From Vaginimicrobium propionicum (GTDB lineage Bacteria > Actinomycetota > Actinomycetes > Propionibacteriales > Propionibacteriaceae), in NCBI RefSeq assembly GCF_900155645.1, contig NZ_LT706985.1, positions 868,001 through 932,000 on the forward strand: a DNA stretch of 64,000 nucleotides, read 5' to 3'. A model generated the notes under the pieces. It was not told the DNA's origin. It ran no database searches and worked only from the letters and a program-made list of their open reading frames with translations. The first letter of the stretch is position 1; each line of letters begins with the position of its first letter. Of the stretch, positions 1-8,789 are shown piece after piece. A program made the position numbers and the translations under genes.

Positions 1-2
1 CG

Positions 3-1574
3 TTCAGATATCCAGAAACCGTTGAATTATTGCAGGCTTGTGGGGCGAAAGTTGCCGAATTTGATCCGCTAACAGACCCGCAACTACCAGTCGGCACCCA
101 AGGACTATATTTGGGCGGTGGCTTCCCAGAGGTGTACGCAAGTCAGCTAGCCGAAAATACCAGTCTACGCACTCAAATTGGGCAGGTGGTGCGGGATGGT
201 CTGCCTACAGTAGCCGAATGCGCTGGGCTGCTTTATCTGTGCCGCACTATTGACGGAATAGCTATGGCCAACGCTTTAGATGTTGACGCCCAGATGACGC
301 CAAAACTAAAACTTGGCTATCGGGAGAATGCACCAGAATCTAATTCATTGATTTACCGCATTGGGGAGCCAGTTAGATACCACGAGTTTCATCGAACGCG
401 GATAGTGGGATCCGACCACTTCTATTCCCCGACTTTGCACGCTAGCTATCAACATGTTCATTGGGCTGCCTATCCACAGTTTGCTACCCGACTAGTTGAG
501 GCTGCCGCCGAGTTTTCCCCGTCGCGTATCAACCCAATCCATCGTGAGTCGATAGTGCTTGGTGACCTACGTCACCATGGAGATCAAGACACTGGTGACG
601 GTTTGGTAAACCTGGCAGTAAATGTTCTATCACCGAAACCACCGAAGCTATTGGCTGATGCGCTGCGCGATGATGTTGAAAATTGGTCCGCCTATCCACG
701 TTTTGACGAGGCTAGAGAGGCTATTGCTAAACGTCATCACATAGCTAAAGAAATGATTTTGCCAACAGCTGGGGCGACCGAAGCATTTAACCTTGTCGCG
801 CGCACTTTGTACCCGTCAAAACCGGTCGTTATTCACCCACAATTCTCTGAGCCAGAAAGAGCATTAGCAGCCTTAGGAATCCGGGTTTATCGAGCTATCT
901 CTAAGCCACCCGATTTCGACTTGCCGCCAATAGCTGATTGTTTTGATTTGGTTTGCGTTGGAAACCCGACGAATCCGACTGGAAAACTTTATTCAGCTAA
1001 CCAATTACGCTCACTTCGCAGCTCGAACAGAATCGTTTTAGTTGATGAAGCATTCATGAGTGCCCTGCCAGAAGAGACGGAATCTTTAATCGGCTCAGAT
1101 ATGGCCGGTATCTTGGTTATTCGTTCATTGACGAAAACTTGGTCAATAGCCGGGGTACGTGCCGGTTATCTCGTTGGCGACGCCCAGCTAATTTCTCGTT
1201 GCCAGGAAAACCAATCACCGTGGAGTGTAAGCTCGCCAGCCGCCAAGGTGATGAGCCTGACCGCCAGTACCCAGGCTATTGCTTTTGAGGCGGCTCAATG
1301 CAGTGAAATGGCAGCTAATAGAGCCATCTTAGTAACGGCTTTAAGCCAAGCTGGCTTTGCCCCAATCACCAACGCAGCTACCCCATTCGTTACTTTTGAA
1401 GCCTCCAAGTTGGGGCCGACACCGGCAGCTTCGCTACGCAAAAACGGTTGGGCAGTACGCGACTGCGCATCCTTTCCTGGGTTGGGGCCAAATTGGTTAC
1501 GAGTTGCAGTACGAGAACCTGAAATAAGCCATAATTTCGTTCAAACCTTAGTCAAGCTGACTGAAGAAAGGTAA
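3..1574 (+). CDS. CobB (cobyrinate a,c-diamide synthase) glutaminase domain fused to a CobC/CobD-type PLP aminotransferase, 5' partial
   Basis: The frame is open to the left edge, so the true start and the CobB synthetase domain lie outside. A TTG at 30 could be read as a start but falls inside the conserved YPE..ELL stretch of CobB. The first part is a class I glutamine amidotransferase: LYLGGGFPE, the nucleophile Cys in AECAGLLYL (residue 64 from the TTG) and a YHEFH motif. From about residue 208 a fold-type I aminotransferase follows, with GNPTNPTG and a PLP lysine in SLTKTWS (about residue 369). This half resembles L-threonine-O-3-phosphate decarboxylase, which makes the aminopropanol linker of cobalamin. 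The two activities lie in one reading frame, so this is a fusion. cobT starts 7 bases after the stop. The assignment of the second half to decarboxylase rather than histidinol-phosphate aminotransferase rests on context. Confidence 0.85.
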   Translation, partial: FRYPETVELLQACGAKVAEFDPLTDPQLPVGTQGLYLGGGFPEVYASQLAENTSLRTQIGQVVRDGLPTVAECAGLLYLCRTIDGIAMANALDVDAQMTPKLKLGYRENAPESNSLIYRIGEPVRYHEFHRTRIVGSDHFYSPTLHASYQHVHWAAYPQFATRLVEAAAEFSPSRINPIHRESIVLGDLRHHGDQDTGDGLVNLAVNVLSPKPPKLLADALRDDVENWSAYPRFDEAREAIAKRHHIAKEMILPTAGATEAFNLVARTLYPSKPVVIHPQFSEPERALAALGIRVYRAISKPPDFDLPPIADCFDLVCVGNPTNPTGKLYSANQLRSLRSSNRIVLVDEAFMSALPEETESLIGSDMAGILVIRSLTKTWSIAGVRAGYLVGDAQLISRCQENQSPWSVSSPAAKVMSLTASTQAIAFEAAQCSEMAANRAILVTALSQAGFAPITNAATPFVTFEASKLGPTPAASLRKNGWAVRDCASFPGLGPNWLRVAVREPEISHNFVQTLVKLTEER

Positions 1575-1581
1575 CAAACAA

Positions 1582-2649
1582 ATGAGCCGAAAAATCAGCG
1601 AAACGATAGCTAACATCACGCCCACAGATCAAGAGATTGTTGATCAAGGGTGGGCTTTTCAAGACCAATTGATAAAAGTGCCGCGTTCGCTGGGACGCCT
1701 TGAGGAATTAGGCGTTAAGCTCTGCGCTATTGCTGGCAGTGTTCCCCCGCCGGTGCCGCACCCTGCCCAAGTCGCTGTTTTCGTCGGGGATCATGGGGTG
1801 CAGGCAAATAAGGTCTCACCTTGGCCACAAGACATTACCTGGCAAATGGGAGCCAACGTTGCTACTGGTGGAGCCGCTGTATGCTCGCTAGCTCGGCATG
1901 CAGGTGCTGACGTTAAAGTTTATAACGTTGGCGGGCTAACAGATATTGACGGCGTCATCAACTGCCGAATAGCTGCCGGCACCCGGGACATGTCTACTGA
2001 GCCGGCAATGAGCCACGAGCAAGCCGAGCAGGCAATCGAAATTGGTATCGACGCAGCAAATGACGCTATCGCTAGTGGCCACAAAGCTCTTATCGCTGGT
2101 GAGCTAGGTATCGCTAATACCACCCCAGCTGCAGCGTTGATTAGGGTTTTTACTAAGGCTGGCATAGCAGAGGTGACCGGGCGCGGGGCTGGCGCTAATG
2201 ACGAGATGATGGCTAAGAAACGCAAGCTAATAGCTCAAGCTATTGCTGTCAATCAGGCGATAGCTAAAGAACCATTACATGCGTTAGCTAGCGTCGGCGG
2301 ATTCGAACACGCAGCGATGGTTGGTCTAATGCTTGCCGGAGCGGCAAATCGAGTTCCAGTCATATTGGACGGTGTTATCGCTTGCTCGGCAGCCTTAGTC
2401 GCCCAAGCGATGTGCCCGCAAGTTGTTGACTATTTCATCGCTGGTCATGATGGGAAAGAGCCGGGAATTAGTCAGGCTCTGCAGAAGCTTGACTTAAAAC
2501 CCATACTGTCTCTAAATCTGTGTCTGGGTGAAGGCAGCGGCGCGGTGGCTGCCCTGCCGCTCGTTCAAGCCTCAGCCAAATTGATGCGCGAGATGGCTCA
2601 TTTCGGCGCAGATTCCGGGGTTTGCGGAGACCAAGAGAGCGAAGGCTAA
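1582..2649 (+). CDS. cobT: Nicotinate-nucleotide-dimethylbenzimidazole phosphoribosyltransferase
   Basis: It transfers phosphoribose from nicotinate mononucleotide to dimethylbenzimidazole, making the lower-ligand nucleotide of cobalamin in the cytoplasm. The 355-residue length is normal. Visible motifs are VFVGDHGV, GELGIANTT, GRGAGAND, VGGFEHAAM and AGHDGKEPG. The LNLCLGEGSGA motif places the catalytic glutamate at residue 317, the same number as in the Salmonella enzyme. An AAAGG ribosome site lies before the ATG. It follows the CobB-CobC fusion and precedes cobU in a tight operon. Confidence 0.96.
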   Translation: MSRKISETIANITPTDQEIVDQGWAFQDQLIKVPRSLGRLEELGVKLCAIAGSVPPPVPHPAQVAVFVGDHGVQANKVSPWPQDITWQMGANVATGGAAVCSLARHAGADVKVYNVGGLTDIDGVINCRIAAGTRDMSTEPAMSHEQAEQAIEIGIDAANDAIASGHKALIAGELGIANTTPAAALIRVFTKAGIAEVTGRGAGANDEMMAKKRKLIAQAIAVNQAIAKEPLHALASVGGFEHAAMVGLMLAGAANRVPVILDGVIACSAALVAQAMCPQVVDYFIAGHDGKEPGISQALQKLDLKPILSLNLCLGEGSGAVAALPLVQASAKLMREMAHFGADSGVCGDQESEG

Positions 2650-2652
2650 CCG

Positions 2653-3177
2653 TTGAGATTATTGGTTACTGGCGGGGCACGTAGCGGTAAATCAGTCTAT
2701 GCAGAATCACAGCTGGCAGACTGTGGCCAGGTCGACTATCTTGCCACCTCCCGCAATGATCCTAAAGATATTGAGTGGCAAACCCGCATTGCTGCCCACC
2801 GCGCTAGACGACCAAAACAGTGGCGCACTATTGAGACTATCGATTTAGCCAATGAAATCAGCAAAGAAAGCAACCGAGCGCTATTGATTGACTGTCTGGG
2901 CGTTTGGCTGTCCAGGGTAATGGATGAGGCTGACTATTGGAATACTCAGGATAAGGCGGCTTTAACCCAACAGGTTGACCGGCTCGTCACTTCGCTTTCC
3001 GAAACCACCAGGAACGTGATCTTAGTTACCAACGAAGTGGGCATGTCACTAGTGCCTGCAGATGCTGGTAGTAGGGACTACCGAGACGAACTTGGTCGCC
3101 TAAACGCCAAAGTTGCTGGGGTTTGTGACCGGGTGGTGTTGTGCGTTGCCGGTCAGCCATTAGAAATAAAAGGTTAG
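2653..3177 (+). CDS. cobU: Adenosylcobinamide kinase / adenosylcobinamide-phosphate guanylyltransferase
   Basis: This bifunctional enzyme phosphorylates adenosylcobinamide and then adds GMP to give adenosylcobinamide-GDP. It has an N-terminal P-loop GGARSGKS, LLIDCLGVWLSR, VTNEVGMSLVP and the family motif RDYRDELGRLNAKVA. The 174 residues fit the family. The start is TTG, 3 bases after the cobT stop. The stop is 2 bases before the preferred cobS ATG, so translation is probably coupled. Confidence 0.95.
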   Translation: MRLLVTGGARSGKSVYAESQLADCGQVDYLATSRNDPKDIEWQTRIAAHRARRPKQWRTIETIDLANEISKESNRALLIDCLGVWLSRVMDEADYWNTQDKAALTQQVDRLVTSLSETTRNVILVTNEVGMSLVPADAGSRDYRDELGRLNAKVAGVCDRVVLCVAGQPLEIKG

Positions 3178-3179
3178 TT

Positions 3180-3974
3180 ATGGCTAAAGCACCGGTCACT
3201 AACCCATTCATTACGGCTGTATCGATGTTTACCATTTTGCCCAGCCCTGATGTGGGTATCGTCTCGCGTGAACGCGCTGGTCGAGTGATTGCCTGTCTGC
3301 CCTGGGTTGGCTTACTGCTAGGACTAATAGCAGGTGGGGTTACCTGGTTGATCCAGCAAATCACCACTAACACCTTACTGTCTGCGGTTTGCGGGCTAGC
3401 CATCCTGGCATTGTGCACAGGTTTTATGCATCTTGATGGGCTAGCTGATACTGCTGATGGCCTAGGCTCTCGCAAACCCGCCGAAGAGGCGCTGACAATC
3501 ATGAAACGCTCCGACATCGGACCGATGGGGGTAAGCGCTATGGTCTTAGTGCTTGGCTTAGACGCTGGAGCACTAGCTGGCGCCAATCACACAGCTTGGC
3601 AGCAAATGGGTCTAGTCGTCATTGCCCCCTTGGTGTCGCGACTTATCGTCCTAGTCGCTACCAGAAAGGGGGCAGAAACGGCTAGGCCAGGCGGTTTTGG
3701 TGCACTAGTTGCCGACCTGACTTCGTGGTCGACAATCGTTACCCACACCCTAATCGGGTTGGCTGCGACGATGTGTCTGGCATGGTTGACCGGCGGTTTC
3801 GCTGTTATCTACGCTGTCCTTATCGGGGTGAGTACGCTAGCCGCATGGATTGTCGGTTTCTTTTGGCAACGCCATCTGATAGCCCGCTTCCACGGCTCTA
3901 CTGGGGATACCTTCGGCTCATTGATAGAGATCACTCAGATGACTTTCTTACTGTCTGCAGCACTGTGCTGGTAG
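3180..3974 (+). CDS. cobS: Adenosylcobinamide-GDP ribazoletransferase (cobalamin synthase)
   Basis: This integral membrane enzyme joins adenosylcobinamide-GDP to alpha-ribazole. The signature MHLDGLADTADGL, followed by IMKRSDIGPMGV, is that of CobS; several hydrophobic segments surround it. The frame is open further upstream (to 3141), but the ATG at 3180 has AAAGG before it, sits just after the cobU stop and gives the expected N-terminus, so 264 residues is preferred. It is the last cobalamin gene visible. With CobT and CobU it completes nucleotide-loop assembly, the steps also used for cobinamide salvage. Confidence 0.94.
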   Translation: MAKAPVTNPFITAVSMFTILPSPDVGIVSRERAGRVIACLPWVGLLLGLIAGGVTWLIQQITTNTLLSAVCGLAILALCTGFMHLDGLADTADGLGSRKPAEEALTIMKRSDIGPMGVSAMVLVLGLDAGALAGANHTAWQQMGLVVIAPLVSRLIVLVATRKGAETARPGGFGALVADLTSWSTIVTHTLIGLAATMCLAWLTGGFAVIYAVLIGVSTLAAWIVGFFWQRHLIARFHGSTGDTFGSLIEITQMTFLLSAALCW

Positions 3975-4049
3975 CAACTTTCGCACGAACCTGCTTTACT
4001 GGCGTGGAATTGGCGGGTGTCAGCTCTGGTTTGCTCGTAGGCTAGTCGA

Positions 4050-4337
4050 GTGCAAGATTCCACCCAAGCCAATGCCATAGTCACGGTTACCGGCCTAGAC
4101 CATGTCGGTATTGTCGCTGCCATAGCCGTCGGACTGGCCGAGCTAAATACCAATATCAATAACATCAGCCAAACCTTGATGGACGACTTTTTTACCATGA
4201 TTCTTGAATGCCAGTTCGACCCTAGAGAAGTGAACATCGAGAAAATTCAGGAGCACCTAAACCAGATTGGGAAACGTGAAGCGCTGGTCGTAAAGGTCCA
4301 GTCCGAGGCTATTTTCCACGCTATGCACGAGCTTTAA
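4050..4337 (+). CDS. UPF0237-family ACT-domain protein
   Basis: A single ACT domain of 95 residues ([25 protein letters not shown]..) of the UPF0237 family. ACT domains usually bind amino acids or other small ligands; no ligand is known to me for this family. The GTG start has no Shine-Dalgarno, but a TAGGCT box lies 6 nt before it, so the message may be leaderless. It is followed 4 bases later by a UPF0210 gene; the same pairing occurs in many Gram-positive bacteria, which suggests the ACT protein acts on or senses for the larger one. Confidence 0.85.
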   Translation: MQDSTQANAIVTVTGLDHVGIVAAIAVGLAELNTNINNISQTLMDDFFTMILECQFDPREVNIEKIQEHLNQIGKREALVVKVQSEAIFHAMHEL

Positions 4338-4341
4338 GACC

Positions 4342-5694
4342 ATGACACGAATCGAAAATGTGCTAGAAACTGTGGCGATGATTGACGAGTATCGCCTAGA
4401 TATTCGTACCGTCACAATGGGAATTTCTTTATTGGACTGTGCCCACCCTGACGCGCACACCTCTTGCCGTCTCATCTACGACAAAATTACTCGTCAAGCC
4501 AGCCAGCTAGTCGAGAAAGCTACCGGTATCGAACATGAGCTTGGTATACCCATCATCAACAAACGCATATCGGTAACCCCAATAGCTTTGGTGGCGGCAG
4601 CTTGCGGTAAAAAAGATTTAACTTGTTTCGCTCATGCCCTTGATAAGGCAGCAAAAGAAGTTGGGGTTAATTTTATCGGCGGGTTTTCGGCGATCACTGA
4701 TAAGGGCAGCACCCAATCGGATTTGGCTCTGATCGCCTCTATCCCCCAAGCCCTTGCACAAACCGATTTAGTGTGCTCGTCGGTGGCGGTGGGCTCGTCT
4801 CGAGCCGGAATTAATATGAATTCAGTGGCCAGAATGGGACGAGCTATCAAAGAAACTGCCGCTTTGACGCCGAACGGATTTGGTGCCGCCAAGCTAGTGG
4901 TTTTTGCTAATTCGGTGCCAGATAACCCATTCATGGCTGGCGCTTTTCATGGAATTGAGGAGCCTGATTGCGTTGTCAGCGTAGGGGTATCCGGGCCTGG
5001 AGTGATCAAGACTGCTCTAGACCAAGTCCCGAACGCCTCGCTAGGCGAGGTTGCGGAAACTGTAAAAAAGGCAGCCTTCAAGGTGACCAGAATGGGTCAA
5101 TTGGTTGGTTCGATGGCTGCCAGCAGATTGAATGTGCCGTTTGGCATAGTGGACTTGTCGCTAGCGCCTACGCCAGCTGTCGGGGATTCGGTGGCTCAGA
5201 TCTTGGAGTCAATTGGGTTAGCACAAGTTGGCGGTCCTGGCACAACAGCTGCATTAGCCCTGTTGAACGACGCTGTTAAGAAGGGCGGTATGATGGCTTG
5301 TTCGCATGTCGGCGGGCTGTCTGGGTCTTTCATCCCGGTGAGCGAGGACGCGGCAATGATCGCAGCCGTCGAATCTGGATCCCTAAATATCGAGAAGCTC
5401 GAGGCTATGACAGCAATTTGTTCAGTCGGTCTGGACATGATTGCCATCCCTGGCTCAACTACGGCTGAAACCATTTCTGGGATGATCGCTGACGAGGCGG
5501 CCATTGGCGTCATGAATAACAAAACGACGGCGGTGCGGATAATTCCCGTACCCGGCATGGATGTGGGCGATACTGTCGAATTCGGCGGATTATTGGGACG
5601 CGCGCCAATAATGGCAGTTAATACTGCTTCGTGCGAAAAGCTAGTATCCAGGGGCGGACGCATCCCTGCACCAATTCACGCTTTCAAGAATTAG
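4342..5694 (+). CDS. UPF0210 (DUF711) family protein
   Basis: At 450 residues this matches the full length of the UPF0210/DUF711 family, often labelled 'PFL family protein' in databases; its biochemical role is not established. Conserved stretches include the N-terminal [26 protein letters not shown], the [16 protein letters not shown] region, [19 protein letters not shown] and the C-terminal [13 protein letters not shown]. No glycyl-radical loop is apparent. It is probably co-translated with the ACT protein before it. It converges on cdsA with only 6 bases between the stops. Confidence 0.88.
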   Translation: MTRIENVLETVAMIDEYRLDIRTVTMGISLLDCAHPDAHTSCRLIYDKITRQASQLVEKATGIEHELGIPIINKRISVTPIALVAAACGKKDLTCFAHALDKAAKEVGVNFIGGFSAITDKGSTQSDLALIASIPQALAQTDLVCSSVAVGSSRAGINMNSVARMGRAIKETAALTPNGFGAAKLVVFANSVPDNPFMAGAFHGIEEPDCVVSVGVSGPGVIKTALDQVPNASLGEVAETVKKAAFKVTRMGQLVGSMAASRLNVPFGIVDLSLAPTPAVGDSVAQILESIGLAQVGGPGTTAALALLNDAVKKGGMMACSHVGGLSGSFIPVSEDAAMIAAVESGSLNIEKLEAMTAICSVGLDMIAIPGSTTAETISGMIADEAAIGVMNNKTTAVRIIPVPGMDVGDTVEFGGLLGRAPIMAVNTASCEKLVSRGGRIPAPIHAFKN

Positions 5695-5700
5695 CGGGAT

Positions 5701-6555
5701 TTAGACCAGAAAATACATCAACATCCAAAGCACCGGCAGAGCTGCTAGGAGTGAATCTAGCCTGTCCATGGCTCCACCATGGCCAGGCAGCACTTTACCC
5801 ATATCTTTTAACCCAGCATTGCGCTTTATTATCGACTCAATTAGGTCGCCTAGAGTGCCTGCAACAGACAGCGCGGCACCTATTATTAGCCCCCGCCACC
5901 AATCTGTTTGCAGTAGCCAAACAGCGAAGAAAGCTCCCACTGCAGAGGCGACAACAAGGCCACCAACGAAACCTTCCCACGTTTTTCCAGGGCTAATTGT
6001 TTTAGCCATCTTGTGTTTGCCGATTAAAGAACCGACTGCATAAGCGCCGGTATCTGAGCACGGCACACAAGCGAATAGGAAAAGTAAACGCAGTCCACCA
6101 TCTGGTTGAGCAAGGAGCGTTCCGGCAGTTGTGCCTAAAAGCCCTAGATAGGCAATGGTAAACAATGAGGCTGCCGCGTCTTTGACGAATCTGGTGACAT
6201 CGCGTAGCAGATGAGTGAACAAGGCCACCAGCGTGGTTAGGGCTAATCCAGCGATTTGAGTGGCGAAACCTACTTGCATGTCAACGCAGCTAGTGACCCA
6301 ATAGCTAGCCGCTAAGGTAACTGGCAGTCCCGCTAGAACCGCAGGTTTAGCCCCGCGCATGCCCAAGCGTTCTAGTGCGCTAAGCACTTCGCCAGCACCG
6401 AAAGTTAACGCCACCATCCAAAAAATGATGAATAACCATGGCCAAACCAGCAGACCACTAAGAATGACTGCCAGTAATACGGCGGCAATCCCAATGGCTG
6501 CTGGCAGATTACGACCTGCAGATTTCTTTTCGGTAGCTGGTTTAGGGGTGGTCAA
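5701..6555 (-). CDS. cdsA: Phosphatidate cytidylyltransferase (CDP-diglyceride synthase)
   Basis: It makes CDP-diacylglycerol from CTP and phosphatidic acid, the entry to phospholipid synthesis, in the membrane. The CdsA signature is at the C-terminus: SPGKTWEGFVGGL, then GTLGDLIESIIKRNAGLKDMG..PGHGGAMDRLDS. Multiple membrane segments fill the rest of the 284 residues; the first 15 or so are charged and cytoplasmic-looking. It starts 1 base after frr ends and is the visible last gene of the rpsB operon. Confidence 0.96.
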   Translation of the reverse strand: MTTPKPATEKKSAGRNLPAAIGIAAVLLAVILSGLLVWPWLFIIFWMVALTFGAGEVLSALERLGMRGAKPAVLAGLPVTLAASYWVTSCVDMQVGFATQIAGLALTTLVALFTHLLRDVTRFVKDAAASLFTIAYLGLLGTTAGTLLAQPDGGLRLLFLFACVPCSDTGAYAVGSLIGKHKMAKTISPGKTWEGFVGGLVVASAVGAFFAVWLLQTDWWRGLIIGAALSVAGTLGDLIESIIKRNAGLKDMGKVLPGHGGAMDRLDSLLAALPVLWMLMYFLV

Positions 6556-6556
6556 G

Positions 6557-7114
6557 TTAGACTTCCATCAACTCAGCTTCTTTGGCTTTTAGTAGCGCCT
6601 CAATCTGATCGGTAGCCTTCTTAGTCTCGTCGTCTATCCGTTTTTCGCCGCGTCGAGCTTCGTCCTCACCGATCTCTTTATCTTTTTCGGCTTTCTTGAA
6701 CGCATCCATGGCAGAACGGCGGTGGTTGCGAATCACAACTTTGGCGTCCTCAGCCTTGTCACGAACAACCTTTATCATCGACTTGCGGCGCTCTTCTGTT
6801 AGCTCCGGCAGCACCACGCGGATAGTTGGGCCGTCAATAGCCGGGTTAACACCCAAATCTGAATTGCGAATTGCTTTTTCAATTTCGTTTATGGCATTTC
6901 GGTCGAAGGGGGTAATCAACATGACCCTAGGTTCCGGAGATTGGAAAGTAGCTAGTTGCACCAGAGGTGTTGGTGTGCCGTAATAATCGGCCTGCAGCTG
7001 GTTGAACATTGCCGGGGTGGCGCGTCCGGTACGTACCTGCGTGAAATCTTGTCTTGCGAATTCGATGGCAGAGGCCATCTTTTGCTTAGTATCTTTAACG
7101 ATTCCGTCGATCAT
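6557..7114 (-). CDS. frr: Ribosome recycling factor
   Basis: It splits the post-termination ribosome together with EF-G. The 185 residues cover the family (QDFTQVRTGRATPAMF, PFDRNAINEIEKAI, NHRRSAMDAFKKAEKDKEIGEDE). The reading frame extends 5 codons further to a TTG at 7129, but AAAGG lies 7 bases before the ATG at 7114, and the conserved N-terminus MIDGIVKD starts there. It lies between pyrH and cdsA in the operon. Confidence 0.97.
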   Translation of the reverse strand: MIDGIVKDTKQKMASAIEFARQDFTQVRTGRATPAMFNQLQADYYGTPTPLVQLATFQSPEPRVMLITPFDRNAINEIEKAIRNSDLGVNPAIDGPTIRVVLPELTEERRKSMIKVVRDKAEDAKVVIRNHRRSAMDAFKKAEKDKEIGEDEARRGEKRIDDETKKATDQIEALLKAKEAELMEV

Positions 7115-7156
7115 TTGGTCACCTTTCAAAAACTCTTATTCGTTAAGACTAGCTGG

Positions 7157-7879
7157 TTAAGCGTGGACTAGGGTGCCTATGCCTTCACGGTTAACAGCTC
7201 TAGCGATATTGCCTGGTTGATCGAGTCGGAAAAACACCATATCCAGGTTGTTATCGCGAGCCAGACTGATTGCGGTGGCGTCGGCAACTTTCAGATCTCT
7301 AGTCAAGAACTCGTCGTATGTTAGCTCATCGAATTTTCTCGCGTCCTGATTGGAGCGTGGGTCAGCGTCATAGACCCCGTCTACCCCGTTTTTCGCCATT
7401 AGCAACACGTCAGCACCGATCTCAAGTGCTCTTTGGGCGGCGACCGTGTCAGTAGAGAAATAAGGCATTCCGGTGCCCGCACCAAAGATAACGACACGTC
7501 CTTTTTCTAGGTGCCGCTCGGCACGTCGCGGAATATAGGGTTCGGCCACCTGCCCCATGGTGATAGCTGTTTGGACTCGAGTAGCCACCCCAATTTTCTC
7601 ACAAAAGTCCTGTAGAGCCAGGGCGTTCATCACTGTTCCCAACATTCCGATGTAATCAGCGCGATCCCTATCCATACCGCCTTGGGTTAGTTCGGCTCCT
7701 CTAAAATAATTTCCACCGCCAACAACGACGGCGACCTGAGTACCACCTGTTACCACTTCAGAAATTTCTTTCGCAACCGAAGAAATAATCTTTGGGTCTA
7801 CCCCCAGCTGACCACCGCCAAAGGCTTCCCCAGAAAGTTTCAACAACACTCGGTTATAAGGTTTATGCTCGTCGCCCAT
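7157..7879 (-). CDS. pyrH: Uridylate kinase (UMP kinase)
   Basis: It phosphorylates UMP to UDP in the cytoplasm; the bacterial enzyme belongs to the amino-acid kinase fold. Motifs seen are [49 protein letters not shown] and [16 protein letters not shown]. Its 240 residues are typical. A good AAGGAG site precedes the ATG. It is separated from tsf by a hairpin that may act as a partial terminator. Confidence 0.97.
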   Translation of the reverse strand: MGDEHKPYNRVLLKLSGEAFGGGQLGVDPKIISSVAKEISEVVTGGTQVAVVVGGGNYFRGAELTQGGMDRDRADYIGMLGTVMNALALQDFCEKIGVATRVQTAITMGQVAEPYIPRRAERHLEKGRVVIFGAGTGMPYFSTDTVAAQRALEIGADVLLMAKNGVDGVYDADPRSNQDARKFDELTYDEFLTRDLKVADATAISLARDNNLDMVFFRLDQPGNIARAVNREGIGTLVHA

Positions 7880-7918
7880 CGAATTCTCCTTATTGAAATT
7901 ATCTATAGCTATAACAAT

Positions 7919-7947
7919 GGGGCGCCTCGATTTTTTCGAGACGCCCC
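7919..7947 (-). terminator. Hairpin between tsf and pyrH
   Basis: A 12-bp stem with a single G-T type mismatch around a short A/T loop (GGGGCGCCTCGA paired with TCGAGACGCCCC) starts about 12 bases after the tsf stop. On the transcribed strand it is followed by ATTGTTA rather than a strong U run, so it may be an attenuator or RNA-processing and stability element that lowers pyrH expression relative to rpsB-tsf, not a full stop. Confidence 0.65.
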
Positions 7948-7958
7948 ACCATAAATTT

Positions 7959-8768
7959 TTAGTTACCAGCCGAGAAACGAACGAAGCGGGTTATTTTTAC
8001 GCCCGCAGCTTTTGCTAATTGACCGATAGTTTTCTTTTCATCACTTAGCGCAGCTTGTTCAGTCAACACAGTGTCTTTGAAGAACGCGTTAACTCGTCCA
8101 CTAACAATCTTCGGGATAATCTTCTCAGGTTTGCCTTCTTCTTTCGCCGTCTCAGTAGCGATACGCTCTTCTCGCTCCACGACCTCAGCCGGGACGTCCT
8201 CGCGGGTCACGTAATCCGGACGCATGGAGGCAATCTGCAAAGCAACCGAGTGTACGAAGTCTTGGTCGTTGCCCTCGTACTCCACCAGCACACCAACCTG
8301 CGGTGGCAGATCTGGGCTACGGCGGTGGAGATAGACGTGAGTATCACCATCAAAAGTTGCCACCTTGGACAGCTCAATCTTCTCACCAATACGGTTGCGT
8401 AGATCTTCGAGACGAGTCTGGACAGTTTCGCCACCCAGGTCGAGAGCCAACACTTCATCGACGGTATTGGCGTGTGCCTTAGCGGCTGCCTGGACTACTT
8501 GGTCAGCGAGATTAACGAAATCCTCGGATTTTGCGACGAAATCAGTCTCGGAACCGATCTGGATTAAAGTCTTATCGGCGCTAGCCACAAGGCCGTTGTT
8601 GGCGCTGCGGTCAGAACGCTTGGCGGCTTTGGCCGCACCAGCTACTCGTAACGCCTCAATGGCTTTATCGAAATCACCATCAGCAGCGGTGAGCGCTTTC
8701 TTAGCGTCCATCATGCCGGCGCCAGTCGCATCACGCAGCTTCTTAACATCAGCGGCAGTAATTGCCAT
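7959..8768 (-). CDS. tsf: Elongation factor Ts
   Basis: It is the guanine nucleotide exchange factor for EF-Tu. The N-terminal UBA-like domain ([29 protein letters not shown]) and the core motif [14 protein letters not shown] are clear. The 269 residues fit actinobacterial EF-Ts. It follows rpsB with 21 bases between, the near-universal rpsB-tsf pair. Confidence 0.98.
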   Translation of the reverse strand: MAITAADVKKLRDATGAGMMDAKKALTAADGDFDKAIEALRVAGAAKAAKRSDRSANNGLVASADKTLIQIGSETDFVAKSEDFVNLADQVVQAAAKAHANTVDEVLALDLGGETVQTRLEDLRNRIGEKIELSKVATFDGDTHVYLHRRSPDLPPQVGVLVEYEGNDQDFVHSVALQIASMRPDYVTREDVPAEVVEREERIATETAKEEGKPEKIIPKIVSGRVNAFFKDTVLTEQAALSDEKKTIGQLAKAAGVKITRFVRFSAGN

Positions 8769-8789
8769 TATCTGTCTGCCCTTTCAGCT

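Noticed and set aside
3026-3586. 186-codon minus-strand frame over cobU/cobS
   Set aside because: Lies opposite two well-supported cobalamin genes and shows no recognisable domain.
3725-4045. 106-codon plus-strand frame over the end of cobS
   Set aside because: Out of frame with cobS, no motif, and it would displace the CobS C-terminus.
7115-7129. TTG start for frr five codons upstream
   Set aside because: Those codons contain the AAAGG ribosome site for the ATG at 7114.
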